DNA of 64,000 nucleotides from contig NZ_JAUHJR010000007.1 in NCBI RefSeq assembly GCF_030412915.1, positions 62,001 through 126,000 on the forward strand. Direction: 5' to 3'. The translations under genes and the position numbers were made by a program. Origin of the DNA: Nocardioides abyssi (GTDB lineage: Bacteria; Actinomycetota; Actinomycetes; Propionibacteriales; Nocardioidaceae). The notes under the pieces were generated by a model, which saw only the letters and a list, made by a program, of their open reading frames with translations, ran no database searches and was not told the DNA's origin. Shown here piece by piece: positions 48,428-57,180 of this stretch (its first letter is position 1; the number at the start of each line of letters is the position of its first letter).

Positions 48428-49381
48428 ATGTCTGAAGTCCTGGTCGTCGTCGACCACGTCGACGGCGCGATCCGCAAGCCGACCTTCGAGCTGCTCACCC
48501 TGGCCCGCCGCCTGGGCGAGCCCTCGGCAGTCTTCTTCGGTTCCTCCGACAAGGGCGGCGAGGCCGCGCAGAAGCTCGGCCAGCTCGGCGCCGAGAAGGT
48601 GTACGTCGTCGACGACACCGAGATCAAGGGCTACCTGGTCGCCCCCAAGGCCGAGGCGCTGGCCCAGCTGGTGGAGAAGACCTCCCCGGCCGCGGTGCTG
48701 TTCGTCTCCGGCTACGAGGGCAAGGAGGTCGCCGCCCGCCTGGCGATCAAGACCGGCTCGGGGATCATCACCGACGCCGTCGACGTCGAGGAGGGTGGCG
48801 TCGTCACCCAGTCCGCCTTCGCCGGCAACTACACCGTCAAGGGCAAGGTCACCAAGGGTGTCCCGCTCATCACGGTCAAGCCCAACTCCGCCCCGGTGGA
48901 GGAGGTCGGCGCCGCCGGCACCGTCGAGGAGTTCGCCGCGACGATCTCCGACGCGGCCAAGAAGGCGCAGATCGTGGCCCAGCAGCCGCGCAAGGCGTCG
49001 GGTCGCCCCGAGCTGACCGAGGCCGCGATCGTGGTCTCCGGCGGCCGTGGCACCGGCGGCAACTTCGAGCCGGTCGAGGGCCTCGCCGACGCGCTCGGCG
49101 CGGCCGTGGGTGCCTCGCGCGCCGCGGTCGACTCCGGCTGGATGCCGCACACCTTCCAGGTCGGCCAGACCGGCAAGGTCGTCTCCCCGCAGCTCTACGT
49201 GGCCAACGGCATCTCCGGTGCGATCCAGCACCGCGCCGGCATGCAGACCTCGAAGACGATCGTCGCGGTCAACAAGGACGAGGAGGCGCCGATCTTCGAG
49301 CTCGTCGACTTCGGCGTCGTGGGCGACCTGCACTCGGTCCTCCCGGCCGCGACCGAGGAGATCAACAAGCGCAAGGGCTGA
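48428..49381 (+). CDS. etfA: Electron transfer flavoprotein, alpha subunit
   Basis: Partner of EtfB, binds FAD. 317 aa: N-terminal domain (1-180), C-terminal FAD domain with [37 protein letters not shown] (shown in part), [13 protein letters not shown] and [28 protein letters not shown] lies just before the ATG. It would serve beta-oxidation and could serve methylsuccinyl-CoA dehydrogenase of the ethylmalonyl-CoA pathway. Confidence 0.96.
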   Translation: MSEVLVVVDHVDGAIRKPTFELLTLARRLGEPSAVFFGSSDKGGEAAQKLGQLGAEKVYVVDDTEIKGYLVAPKAEALAQLVEKTSPAAVLFVSGYEGKEVAARLAIKTGSGIITDAVDVEEGGVVTQSAFAGNYTVKGKVTKGVPLITVKPNSAPVEEVGAAGTVEEFAATISDAAKKAQIVAQQPRKASGRPELTEAAIVVSGGRGTGGNFEPVEGLADALGAAVGASRAAVDSGWMPHTFQVGQTGKVVSPQLYVANGISGAIQHRAGMQTSKTIVAVNKDEEAPIFELVDFGVVGDLHSVLPAATEEINKRKG

Positions 49382-49410
49382 CCACCAGCCCGCCGCACCA
49401 CGCGGCGTAC

Positions 49411-49446
49411 GACGGCCCGTCCGAGCACCAGCTCGGGCGGGCCGTC
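49411..49446 (+). terminator. Hairpin terminator after etfA
   Basis: 16-bp stem GACGGCCCGTCCGAGC with one G-T pair and an ACCA loop, 29 nt past the stop. Strong but without T-tract. Confidence 0.8.
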
Positions 49447-49560
49447 GGCATGTCGGGCCCCGGTCCAGCCGGGTGGGCGGTGGGTGGTTGGAACCGGGAC
49501 GAGTGGGGAGGCTGCGGACGTGCCCGGAACCTCGGGCGTCTCGTCAGCAGGAGTCCTCGC

Positions 49561-50064
49561 GTGACCGCTTTCCTCGTCATCGGTGCGGTGGGCGTGCTGC
49601 TGCTGCTCGTCTCGCTGCTGCTCGGCGACGTCCTCGACGGGGCCCTCGACGCGCTGAGCGGCGACGTCTTCTCCACCGCGGTCATCGGCGCGTTCGTCGC
49701 CGCCACCGGCTTCGGCGGCGCGACCGCCCAGGCGCTGGGCGCTCCCGCCGCGCTGTCGCTGCCGGTCGGCCTGGTCGCCGGCGTGCTCTTCGGCTGGCTC
49801 GCGGCCTCGCTCACCCGCCTCGTCCGCGGCGGTGGCACCGACGCGACCCCCACCGGCGAGGACGCACTCGGCCGCGACGGCCGCGTCGTCACCACGATCC
49901 CGTCCGAGGGCTTCGGCGTCGTCGACGTCCTCGTCGGCGGCCACGTGCTGCGCTTCAACGCCCGCGCGGACCGGCCCCTCGAGCAGGGCACGCGGGTCCA
50001 CGTGACCAGCGTGCTGTCCCCGACGGCGGTCACCGTGGCCCCGCTGTGGGACGGGCTGTCCTGA
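49561..50064 (+). CDS. NfeD-like membrane protein
   Basis: 167 aa: an N-terminal helix (about 2-22), two more hydrophobic segments (about 40-60 and 70-92), then a C-terminal OB-like domain with [16 protein letters not shown]. NfeD proteins pair with flotillins, which is the next gene (57 nt). GTG start is preferred because AGGAG precedes it by 7-8 nt; a longer frame starting at 49450 would overlap the region just after the etfA terminator. Confidence 0.78.
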   Translation: MTAFLVIGAVGVLLLLVSLLLGDVLDGALDALSGDVFSTAVIGAFVAATGFGGATAQALGAPAALSLPVGLVAGVLFGWLAASLTRLVRGGGTDATPTGEDALGRDGRVVTTIPSEGFGVVDVLVGGHVLRFNARADRPLEQGTRVHVTSVLSPTAVTVAPLWDGLS

Positions 50065-50121
50065 CCGTCACCACACCACCACCACCACCACTCCCACCCA
50101 CCTGAATCCCGGAGGACCCGG

Positions 50122-51633
50122 ATGGATCTGCTGCTGCCCGTCGGAGGGCTCGTCGTCCTGCTCGTGCTGCTGGTGCTGCTCGTCACCAGCCGCTACAAGG
50201 TGGCGGGCCCCAACCAGGCCTTCATCGTCACCGGCCGCAAGGGCAAGGCGGTGCTCAACCCCGAGACCGGGGCGCTGACCACCGACCTGTCGGGCCAGAA
50301 GGTCATCCTCGGCGGTGGCACCTTCGTCATCCCGTTCGTGCAGAAGCTCGGCGTCCTCGACCTGTCGTCGCGGCGCATCTCGGTGCAGATCCGCGGCGCG
50401 GTCTCCGGCCAGGGCATCAAGCTCAACGTCGAGGGTGTCGCGATCGTCAAGGTCGGTGGCAACGCCGACCAGATCCGGCTCGCCGCCCAGCGGTTCCTCA
50501 GCCAGCAGCAGGACGTCGAGGCGTTCACCCAGGAGGTGCTCGCCGGTGCGCTGCGCTCCATCGTCGGCGGGCTGACCGTCGAGCAGATCATCCGCGACCG
50601 CGCGGCGTTCGCGCAGCGGGTGGCCGACGAGTCGGAGAACTCGCTGACCGGCCAGGGCCTGATCCTCGACACCTTCCAGATCCAGGACGTCACCGATGAC
50701 GGCACCTACCTCGCCGACCTCGGTCGCCCCGAGGCCGCCCGCATCCAGCAGGCCGCCTCGATCGCGGAGGCCAACGCCCGGCAGGCCGCCGAGCAGGCGC
50801 GGATCCTCGCCGAGCAGGAGATCGCGATCTCCCAGCGGGCGCTGGCGCTCAAGCAGGCCGAGATCAAGGCCGAGACCGACGCGGCCGCGGCCAACGCCTC
50901 GGCCTCCGGCCCGCTCGCGCAGGCCGACCGGGACCAGGCGATCCTGCTGGAGCAGGAGAAGGTCGCCGTGCGGCAGGCGGCGCTGACCGAGCGCCAGCTC
51001 GAGACCCAGGTGCGCAAGCCCGCGGACGCCGAGCGCTACAAGGTCGAGCAGGAGGCGGAGGCCAAGCGCAGCGCCGAGATCGCCGGCGCCGAGGCCCGCA
51101 AGGCCGCGACGATCGCCGCCGCCCAGGCCAAGGCCGAGGAGGCCCGGCTGACCGGTGAGGCGGAGAAGTCCCGCCGCTCCGCGCTCGCCGAGGCCGAGGC
51201 CATCGAGGGCGAGCGCCGCGGTGAGGCCGAGCGGGCCCGCCGCGTCGCCGAGGCCGAGGCCACCCGCGCCGAGGGTGAGGCCCAGGCGGCCGCGACCCTG
51301 GCCGTCGGGCACGCCGAGGCCGAGGCGATGGACAAGCGGGCCGAGGCGTTCGCGCACTACAACGACGCCGCGGTGCTCCAGATGCTCATCGAGGTCCTGC
51401 CCCAGATCGCCCGCGAGGTCGCCTCGCCGATCAGCGCCATCGACCAGCTCACGGTCATCTCGCCCGACGGCGCCGGCGCGCTGCCGCGCCAGGTCAACGA
51501 CAACGTCGTGCAGACGCTGAGCATGCTCAAGACGTCGACCGGCCTGGACCTCGAAGCGCTCGTCAAGGGCTCGATCAACAAGGCCACCGGCGGGGAGCAG
51601 ACCCCCGTCACCAGCGGTACGCCGGCGGAGTAG
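50122..51633 (+). CDS. Flotillin-like SPFH-domain protein
   Basis: Membrane scaffold of lipid microdomains. 503 aa: N-terminal hydrophobic anchor (about 3-21), SPFH/band-7 domain (about 25-200), then a long Ala/Glu coiled coil (about 210-420, with EAKRSAEIAGAEARKAATIA-type repeats), and a C-terminal flotillin tail. GGAGG precedes the ATG. With the NfeD-like gene it forms the common flotillin/NfeD pair. Confidence 0.92.
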   Translation: MDLLLPVGGLVVLLVLLVLLVTSRYKVAGPNQAFIVTGRKGKAVLNPETGALTTDLSGQKVILGGGTFVIPFVQKLGVLDLSSRRISVQIRGAVSGQGIKLNVEGVAIVKVGGNADQIRLAAQRFLSQQQDVEAFTQEVLAGALRSIVGGLTVEQIIRDRAAFAQRVADESENSLTGQGLILDTFQIQDVTDDGTYLADLGRPEAARIQQAASIAEANARQAAEQARILAEQEIAISQRALALKQAEIKAETDAAAANASASGPLAQADRDQAILLEQEKVAVRQAALTERQLETQVRKPADAERYKVEQEAEAKRSAEIAGAEARKAATIAAAQAKAEEARLTGEAEKSRRSALAEAEAIEGERRGEAERARRVAEAEATRAEGEAQAAATLAVGHAEAEAMDKRAEAFAHYNDAAVLQMLIEVLPQIAREVASPISAIDQLTVISPDGAGALPRQVNDNVVQTLSMLKTSTGLDLEALVKGSINKATGGEQTPVTSGTPAE

Positions 51634-51668
51634 CCGGCCCGCGCACCACTCCGGGACGACCCGACGGC

Positions 51669-51720
51669 GGGGTCGTGTGCTCCAGGACGCGGAAGGACGC
51701 GTCCCCGGGCACACGACCCC
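51669..51720. terminator. Two-part bidirectional hairpin between flotillin and lipoprotein genes
   Basis: Outer stem GGGGTCGTGTGC / GCACACGACCCC (12 bp, perfect), a 4/4 internal loop, inner stem GGACGCG / CGCGTCC (7 bp), 6-nt loop. It lies between convergent stop codons at 51633 and 51753. Confidence 0.75.
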
Positions 51721-51752
51721 GTTCGTCGGTCGCCGGACGGATCAGTCGACGG

Positions 51753-52430
51753 TCAGCAGCGGCCCGGGCTGAGGTTCGACCCGACCTCGGCGAGGACGGA
51801 GCTCCCCGTGCCGTCCTCGCTCTCGTAGCGGACCTCGAAGCCCTCGAGCAGCACCGGGCCCCGGACGTCGCGGGAGAGCCGGACACCGAGGAGCGGGAGG
51901 ATCCGCTCGCCGTCGGCGACCTCGCGCCCGACCAGGTCGCCGCGGCCGGCCCAGTCCGTGGCGCGGCGCAGCTCGGCGGTCGCGGTGATCGGCCAGTCCT
52001 CGCCGACCTGGATGCCGGGGCCGAAGGCCGGGTCGGCGGTGACCGTCACCACCTGGGGGTCGGGCAGCAGCCGCAGGCGTCCGTCGGACGGGACGGGCTC
52101 GACGCCCGTGATCGTCACCGGCCCGCGCGCGACCAGGACCGGGTCGTGGAGCGCGATCCGGTCACCCGGTCGGACCTGCTCGATGCACGGCGCGCTCGTG
52201 CCGTTGCGCTCGGCGACCAGCTCGCCGGGTCCGCCGGACGCCGACCCGGAGGCGGGCGAGCCGGGGGCGGTGGGGGACGCTGACGACGAGGACGCCGGAG
52301 ACGACGAGGACGACGAGGACGACGAGGACGGCTCGGCCGGGGCCGCGTCGGGCTCGTCCTCGGCGCAGCCGGTGGCGAGGAGCGCGAGGGCGAGCAGCGG
52401 GGCGGCGTACGCGGCGCGGGTGCGGGTCAT
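51753..52430 (-). CDS. Putative lipoprotein with Ser-rich linker
   Basis: 225 aa, exported and lipid-anchored: signal peptide ending in the lipobox LLATGC (Cys about 22). Residues about 35-65 are a low-complexity Ser/Pro/Ala linker coded partly by a 9-nt tandem repeat. The rest is an unrecognised all-beta-looking domain with one more Cys pair (PCIEQV and the last residue Cys). Function unknown. Confidence 0.75.
   Translation of the reverse strand: MTRTRAAYAAPLLALALLATGCAEDEPDAAPAEPSSSSSSSSSSPASSSSASPTAPGSPASGSASGGPGELVAERNGTSAPCIEQVRPGDRIALHDPVLVARGPVTITGVEPVPSDGRLRLLPDPQVVTVTADPAFGPGIQVGEDWPITATAELRRATDWAGRGDLVGREVADGERILPLLGVRLSRDVRGPVLLEGFEVRYESEDGTGSSVLAEVGSNLSPGRC
52300..52329. repeat. 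9-nt tandem repeat in the lipoprotein linker
   Basis: GACGACGAG repeated three times plus GAC on the plus strand, encoding part of the Ser run on the minus strand. Unit changes would keep the frame, so linker length could vary. Confidence 0.6.
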
Positions 52431-52483
52431 GCGCAGTGCGTCCCCCTCGCGGGACCAGCGGAAACCAGGGAGCCCGCACTGAC

Positions 52484-52489
52484 TACGCT
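52484..52489 (+). promoter_or_regulatory. -10 box of proA (leaderless)
   Basis: TACGCT, 6 nt before the ATG at 52496. Confidence 0.45.
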
Positions 52490-52495
52490 CGGACC

Positions 52496-53767
52496 ATGAC
52501 CAGCGGCACCGCCAGCGCGACCACCGACCAGGACGTCATCGACCTCGCGGTCCGCGCCCGGGAGGCCGCGCGGGTCCTCGCGATCGCGACCCGCGCGCAG
52601 AAGGACGCCGCGCTGGAGGCGATGGCCGACGCGCTGCTGGCCGAGGCCCCGACGCTGCTGGCCGCCAACGCCGAGGACGTCGCCCGCGCCGAGGAGGGCG
52701 GCACCCCGCCGAACGTCGTCGACCGGCTCCGGCTCACCGACGACCGGCTCGCGGGCATGGCGCAGGGGCTGCGTGATGTCGCCGGCCTCCCCGACCCGGT
52801 GGGGGAGGTGGTCCGCGGCGGCACGCTCGCCAACGGGCTCGAGCTGCGGCAGGTCCGGGTGCCCTTCGGCGTCGTCGGGATGATCTACGAGGCCCGGCCC
52901 AACGTCACCGCCGACGCCGCCGGGATCTGCCTGAAGTCCGGCAACGCCGTCCTGCTCCGCGGCAGCTCGAGCGCCGCGACCAGCAACGCCGCGATCGTCG
53001 AGGTCCTCCGGGCCGCGGCCGCGTCGTCCGGCCTGCCCGTCGACGTCGTCCAGCTGGTGCCCAGCGACTCCCGCGACACGGTCAAGGCGCTGATGCGCGC
53101 CCGCGGCCACGTCGACGTGCTCATCCCGCGCGGCGGGGCGGGCCTGATCCGCTCGGTCGTCGAGGAGTCGACGGTGCCGGTCATCGAGACCGGCGTCGGC
53201 AACTGCCACGTCTACGTCGACCGGGGCGCCGACCTCGACCGAGCGCTCGCGATCGTGCTCAACTCCAAGACCCACCGCACCAGCGTCTGCAACTCCGCTG
53301 AGTCGCTGCTGGTCCACGCCGACGTCGCCGAGGAGTTCCTGCCCCGCGTCGTCGCGGCGCTGCAGGAGGCGGGCGTGACGATCCACGGCGACGCCGCGTT
53401 CACGGCGTACGACGGCGTGGTGGCGGCGACCGACGAGGACTTCGCCACCGAGTACCTCTCCCTCGACATCTCCGCGGCCGTCGTCCCCGACCTCGACGCC
53501 GCCCTCGCGCACGTCCGCCGCTTCTCCAGCGGACACTCCGACGCGATCGTCACCGACGACCAGCGCGCCGCCCGCCGGTTCGTCGCCGAGGTCGACTCGG
53601 CCGCGGTGCTGGTCAACGCCTCGACCCGGTTCACCGACGGCGGGGAGTTCGGCTTCGGCGCCGAGATCGGCATCAGCACCCAGAAGCTCCACGCGCGCGG
53701 ACCGATGGGCCTGCCGGAGATGACCTCGACCAAGTACGTCGTCACGGGGGACGGCCACGTCCGCTGA
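52496..53767 (+). CDS. proA: Gamma-glutamyl phosphate reductase
   Basis: Second step of proline synthesis: gamma-glutamyl phosphate to glutamate-5-semialdehyde with NADPH. 423 aa. Catalytic Cys in [17 protein letters not shown], substrate region [19 protein letters not shown] and [14 protein letters not shown], end [19 protein letters not shown]. The usual neighbour proB is not in the window. The following order nadD-rsfS is common in actinobacteria. Confidence 0.96.
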   Translation: MTSGTASATTDQDVIDLAVRAREAARVLAIATRAQKDAALEAMADALLAEAPTLLAANAEDVARAEEGGTPPNVVDRLRLTDDRLAGMAQGLRDVAGLPDPVGEVVRGGTLANGLELRQVRVPFGVVGMIYEARPNVTADAAGICLKSGNAVLLRGSSSAATSNAAIVEVLRAAAASSGLPVDVVQLVPSDSRDTVKALMRARGHVDVLIPRGGAGLIRSVVEESTVPVIETGVGNCHVYVDRGADLDRALAIVLNSKTHRTSVCNSAESLLVHADVAEEFLPRVVAALQEAGVTIHGDAAFTAYDGVVAATDEDFATEYLSLDISAAVVPDLDAALAHVRRFSSGHSDAIVTDDQRAARRFVAEVDSAAVLVNASTRFTDGGEFGFGAEIGISTQKLHARGPMGLPEMTSTKYVVTGDGHVR

Positions 53768-53783
53768 CGCCCGGCCCTGCCGG

Positions 53784-53789
53784 TAGGCT
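53784..53789 (+). promoter_or_regulatory. -10 box before the mini membrane gene (leaderless)
   Basis: TAGGCT, 6 nt before the ATG at 53796; may drive the nadD-rsfS group. Confidence 0.45.
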
Positions 53790-53795
53790 GCCCCC

Positions 53796-53951
53796 ATGCT
53801 GAACGCGCTCGTCGTCCTCGCCGCCGCCGAGGAGTCCCACCACGAGGTCGACCACGCCCTGAGCTGGGGCGTCGGGGTCGGCGCGCTGGTCATCCTCCTC
53901 GGCATGCTCCTCGCCCTCGTGGCCTTCGGCGGCGGGCGCGAGCACAGCTGA
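53796..53951 (+). CDS. Mini membrane protein between proA and nadD
   Basis: 51 aa: His/Glu stretch EESHHEVDH, then one transmembrane helix (about 25-45, [17 protein letters not shown]) and a short GGGREHS tail. The frame is supported by a -10 box 6 nt upstream and by the 5-nt gap to nadD. Function unknown. Confidence 0.65.
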   Translation: MLNALVVLAAAEESHHEVDHALSWGVGVGALVILLGMLLALVAFGGGREHS

Positions 53952-53956
53952 GCACC

Positions 53957-54604
53957 GTGACCGAGCGCCGGCGCCGCGTCGGCGTGATGGGCGGGACGTT
54001 CGACCCCATCCACCACGGCCACCTGGTGGCGGCGGCGGAGGTCCAGTCGTGGTTCGACCTCGACGAGGTCGTCTTCGTCCCGGCCGGTGACCCCTGGCAG
54101 AAGTCCGACCGGGTGGTCTCGCCGGCCGAGCACCGCTACCTGATGACGGTCGTCGCCACCGCGTCCAACCCGCGGTTCACGGTGTCTCGCGTCGACGTCG
54201 ACCGCCAGGGCCCGACGTACACGATCGACACCCTGCGCGACCTGCGCGCCGCGATGCCGGACGCCGACCTGTACTTCATCACCGGCGCCGACGCGCTGGC
54301 CGACATCTTCACCTGGCGCGACGCCGAGGAGCTCTTCGCGCTCGCCCAGTTCGTCGGCTGCACCCGGCCCGGCTACACCATGGACGAGGCCACGCTGGCC
54401 TCGATCCCCGCGGACCGGGTCACCATGGTGGAGATCCCGGCCCTGGCGATCAGCTCGACCGACTGCCGCACCCGCACCCGCCGCGGCGAGCCCGTCTGGT
54501 ACCTCGTGCCCGACGGCGTCGTGCAGTACATCGCCAAGCACGACCTCTACCCACCGGACGCCCCGGCGGCCAGCCCGCCGGACCCCACCCTCGGAGACTC
54601 ATGA
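53957..54604 (+). CDS. nadD: Nicotinate-nucleotide adenylyltransferase
   Basis: Makes deamido-NAD from nicotinate mononucleotide and ATP. 215 aa. Nucleotidyltransferase motifs [12 protein letters not shown] and ISSTDCRTR near the end. GTG start 5 nt after the mini-protein stop; overlaps rsfS by 4 nt (ATGA). Confidence 0.95.
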   Translation: MTERRRRVGVMGGTFDPIHHGHLVAAAEVQSWFDLDEVVFVPAGDPWQKSDRVVSPAEHRYLMTVVATASNPRFTVSRVDVDRQGPTYTIDTLRDLRAAMPDADLYFITGADALADIFTWRDAEELFALAQFVGCTRPGYTMDEATLASIPADRVTMVEIPALAISSTDCRTRTRRGEPVWYLVPDGVVQYIAKHDLYPPDAPAASPPDPTLGDS

Positions 54605-54978
54605 CCGCCACCGACCACGCCATCGAGCTCGTCCACGCCGCCGCCCGCGCGGCCAGCGACAAGCTCGCCACCCAGATCATCGCCTTCGACGTCAGCGAGC
54701 AGCTGGCGATCACCGACGCCTTCGTGCTCGCCTCGGCCACCAACGACCGGCAGGTCAAGGCCATCGTCGACGAGGTCGAGGACAAGCTCCGCGAGATCGG
54801 TGCCAAGCCGATCCGCCGCGAGGGCGAGCGCGACGGCCGCTGGGTCCTCATCGACTACGGCGACGTCGTCGTCCACGTCCAGCACGAGGAGGAGCGCGCC
54901 TTCTACGCCCTCGAGCGGCTCTGGCGCGACTGCCCGACGATCCAGCTGCCCGCGGACGTCACCTCGCATGAGCGCTGA
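54601..54978 (+). CDS. rsfS: Ribosomal silencing factor
   Basis: Binds L14 of the large subunit and blocks subunit joining in starvation. 125 aa. Family pattern: [37 protein letters not shown] and [19 protein letters not shown] (parts shown). Coupled to nadD and to the next gene by overlaps. Confidence 0.95.
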   Translation: MTATDHAIELVHAAARAASDKLATQIIAFDVSEQLAITDAFVLASATNDRQVKAIVDEVEDKLREIGAKPIRREGERDGRWVLIDYGDVVVHVQHEEERAFYALERLWRDCPTIQLPADVTSHER

Positions 54979-55612
54979 CCCCGCGACCGCGGGGCCTCGG
55001 CGGCTGGTGGTGCTGCGGCACGGCCGCACAGCGTTCAACGCCGAGCAGCGCATCCAGGGCCAGCACGACGTCGACCTCGACGAGACCGGCCACGACCAGG
55101 CCGCCGCGGCGGCGCCGTACGTCGCGGCGTACCGCCCCACCCGGCTGGTGACCTCCGACCTCGCCCGCGCGCAACAGACCGCGGCGTACGTCGCTAAGGA
55201 GACGGGCCTGGAGCCCGAGCCCGACCCGCGGCTGCGCGAGGGGCACCTGGGGGAGCGGCAGCTGCTGACCCACGCGGAGTACGCCGCGCTGGCGCCGGCG
55301 GAGTTCGCCGCGTTCGTCGCGGGCGACTGGGACGTGGTGCCCGGCGGCGAGCCGCTCGCCGCGGTCCGCGCCCGCGTGGCCGAGGCGCTCGCCGACCTGC
55401 TGGCGGCGACGCCGCCGGGGGAGACCACCGTCGCCGTCTCGCACGGCGGCGCGATCATCCGTGGCGTCGCGGCCCTGCTCGGGTGGCCGGCCGAGGCCGA
55501 GCGGACCCTGCGCGCGCCGGGCAACTGCCACTGGCTGGTGCTCGAGCAGCGGGACCGGACGGTGCTCGCGGGCTACGGCCTGACCCCGATTTCGTCCTCC
55601 GAAGCTCTATGA
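54968..55612 (+). CDS. Histidine phosphatase family protein (GpgP-like)
   Basis: 214 aa, phosphoglycerate-mutase fold. Phosphohistidine motif VLRHGRTAFN, second His in AVSHGGAIIRG. In mycobacteria the gene after rsfS encodes GpgP (glucosyl-3-phosphoglycerate phosphatase), so the same role is possible here but not shown. Overlaps rsfS by 11 nt; end of the proA-side gene group. Confidence 0.85.
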   Translation: MSADPATAGPRRLVVLRHGRTAFNAEQRIQGQHDVDLDETGHDQAAAAAPYVAAYRPTRLVTSDLARAQQTAAYVAKETGLEPEPDPRLREGHLGERQLLTHAEYAALAPAEFAAFVAGDWDVVPGGEPLAAVRARVAEALADLLAATPPGETTVAVSHGGAIIRGVAALLGWPAEAERTLRAPGNCHWLVLEQRDRTVLAGYGLTPISSSEAL

Positions 55613-55619
55613 GTAACAT
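55591..55619 (+). promoter_or_regulatory. Possible tRNA-Ala promoter
   Basis: TTCGTC (55591-55596), 17 nt, TAACAT (55614-55619), 43 nt before the tRNA. The -35 box is weak and lies in the previous gene. Confidence 0.3.
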
Positions 55620-55661
55620 TCTGCGAGCCGCCTGACGGGGAGACCCGGACGGCAGCGACCT

Positions 55662-55737
55662 GGGGCTGTGGCGCAGCTGGTAGCGCATCTGCATGGCATG
55701 CAGAGGGTCAGGGGTTCGAGTCCCCTCAGCTCCACCA
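55662..55737 (+). tRNA. tRNA-Ala (anticodon GGC)
   Basis: 76 nt with CCA encoded. Acceptor GGGGCTG / CAGCTCC, D arm GCGC-AGCTGGTA-GCGC, anticodon stem TCTGC / GCAGA with loop ATGGCAT (anticodon GGC, reads GCC/GCU), T arm AGGGG-TTCGAGT-CCCCT. Confidence 0.97.
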
Positions 55738-55743
55738 GGACTT

Positions 55744-55779
55744 CATCAGGGCCGGGCGCGGACGCGCCGGGCCCTGATG
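55744..55779 (+). terminator. Hairpin terminator after tRNA-Ala
   Basis: 10-bp stem CATCAGGGCC / GGCCCTGATG, one G-G mismatch, 5 more pairs and a GGAC loop, 6 nt after the tRNA, followed by CCATTT. Confidence 0.8.
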
Positions 55780-55841
55780 CCATTTCGGCACGAGTGCGCC
55801 GGGCGCATCGAGCCCGTGCCGCGACGAGGCGGGTGCGGACG

Positions 55842-55847
55842 TAGGAT
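55842..55847 (+). promoter_or_regulatory. -10 box of murL (leaderless)
   Basis: TAGGAT, 7 nt before the GTG at 55855. Confidence 0.5.
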
Positions 55848-55854
55848 CGCGGCC

Positions 55855-57180
55855 GTGGTGGACGAGGTCGAAGCGCTGCTCTGCGAGCCGCCGGTCCTCG
55901 ACGGCACCACCGTCTCGCTGCGGTACGCCGCGGTGACGGGCGCGACCGTGCACCACACGTTCACCGAGGTGCTCGAGCTGCCCGGCCCGCTCGACCACGT
56001 CGACGCGGCCGTCCGCGAGCCGGTGCTGCGGCTGCTGTCGCTCGCGGCCTCGTTGAGCTACGCCAAGGCCTTCGCGCCCGCGCCGATCCGCGTGCCCGCT
56101 GGCCTGACCGCCCGCGAGCGCCGGTTCCTGACCGAGGTCGCTCGCCACGGGCTGGGGGAGTTCGCCTACGTCAACGACCTGCCCGCCGTGCTGGACCTCC
56201 AGGTCGAGGGCCCCGAGCTGCCCGAGCCCGCGACGAGCGCGGAGCCGGCGGCCGATGGCCCGGAGCGGCTGCTGGTCGCCGTCGGTGGCGGCAAGGACTC
56301 CATCGTCTCGATCGAGGCGCTCCGGGGCGCGGGCTTCGACCTCGGTCTGTTCTCGGTCGGCTCCTACGCGCCGATCGAGGCGACCGCGGAGACGGCCGGG
56401 ATCGACCTCACCACGGTGCGCCGGCGCATCGACCCTCACCTGCTCGAGCTCAACGCCGCCGGCGCGCCCAACGGCCACGTCCCGGTCACGGCGGTGAACT
56501 CGCTGGTCGCCGTGCTGACCGCGCTCGCGCTCGGCCGCGACACCGTGGTCTTCAGCAACGAGGCGAGCTCGTCGTTCGGCAACGTCACCTGGCACGGCCG
56601 CACCGTCAACCACCAGTGGTCCAAGGGGCTGGACTTCGAGCGGCTGCTGCGCGCGAGCCTGCCCGCGGGCGCGCCGACCTACCTCTCGCTGCTGCGGCCG
56701 CTCACCGAGCTGCGGATCGCGCGGCGCTTCGCCGACCACACGGCGTACCACCGCGTCTTCACCAGCTGCAACCGCGCCTTCAAGCTCGCCGAGGGCGACC
56801 GGACGTCGTGGTGCGGGGACTGCCCGAAGTGCCGGTTCGTGTTCCTCTGCCTCGCGCCCTTCCTGTCCCGCGCGGCGCTGCTGGAGGTCTTCGGCGGGCG
56901 GGACGTGCTCGCCGACACCGGGCAGCTGACCGGGTTCCTCGAGCTGCTCGGCGTCGACGGGCTGCTCAAGCCCTTCGAGTGCGTCGGCGAGCCCGACGAG
57001 TGCCGCGTCGCGCTGGAGCTGCTGCGCGAGCACCCCGACTGGCGCGACCACCCCTTCCTGGCCCACCCCGAGGTCGCCGCGGTAACCGCGACGCCGGCCG
57101 AGCGGGAGGCGGTCTTCGCCTTCCGCGAGGGCGAGCATCTGCTGCCGCCCGCCCTGGAACCGGTCGCCCGTGCGGTTTGA
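55855..57180 (+). CDS. murL: UDP-MurNAc-L-alanyl-L-glutamate epimerase MurL
   Basis: Epimerises the terminal L-Glu of UDP-MurNAc-L-Ala-L-Glu to D-Glu with ATP, as described for the Xanthomonas MurD2/MurL route. 441 aa. Nucleotide-binding VAVGGGKDSIVSIEAL, FSNEASSSFGNVTWHG, and a Cys cluster WCGDCPKCRFVFLCLAPF. GTG fixed by the -10 box; a longer frame would begin inside the tRNA. Overlaps murD2 by 11 nt. Confidence 0.88.
   Translation: MVDEVEALLCEPPVLDGTTVSLRYAAVTGATVHHTFTEVLELPGPLDHVDAAVREPVLRLLSLAASLSYAKAFAPAPIRVPAGLTARERRFLTEVARHGLGEFAYVNDLPAVLDLQVEGPELPEPATSAEPAADGPERLLVAVGGGKDSIVSIEALRGAGFDLGLFSVGSYAPIEATAETAGIDLTTVRRRIDPHLLELNAAGAPNGHVPVTAVNSLVAVLTALALGRDTVVFSNEASSSFGNVTWHGRTVNHQWSKGLDFERLLRASLPAGAPTYLSLLRPLTELRIARRFADHTAYHRVFTSCNRAFKLAEGDRTSWCGDCPKCRFVFLCLAPFLSRAALLEVFGGRDVLADTGQLTGFLELLGVDGLLKPFECVGEPDECRVALELLREHPDWRDHPFLAHPEVAAVTATPAEREAVFAFREGEHLLPPALEPVARAV

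Noticed and set aside
55693-55854. N-terminal extension of murL starting in the tRNA
   Set aside because: It would begin in tRNA-Ala and cross its terminator; the -10 box sets the start at 55855.
57080-57092. CGCGGTAACCGCG palindrome as another operator
   Set aside because: It lies inside the murL coding region and has no TACC-N4-GGTA spacing.
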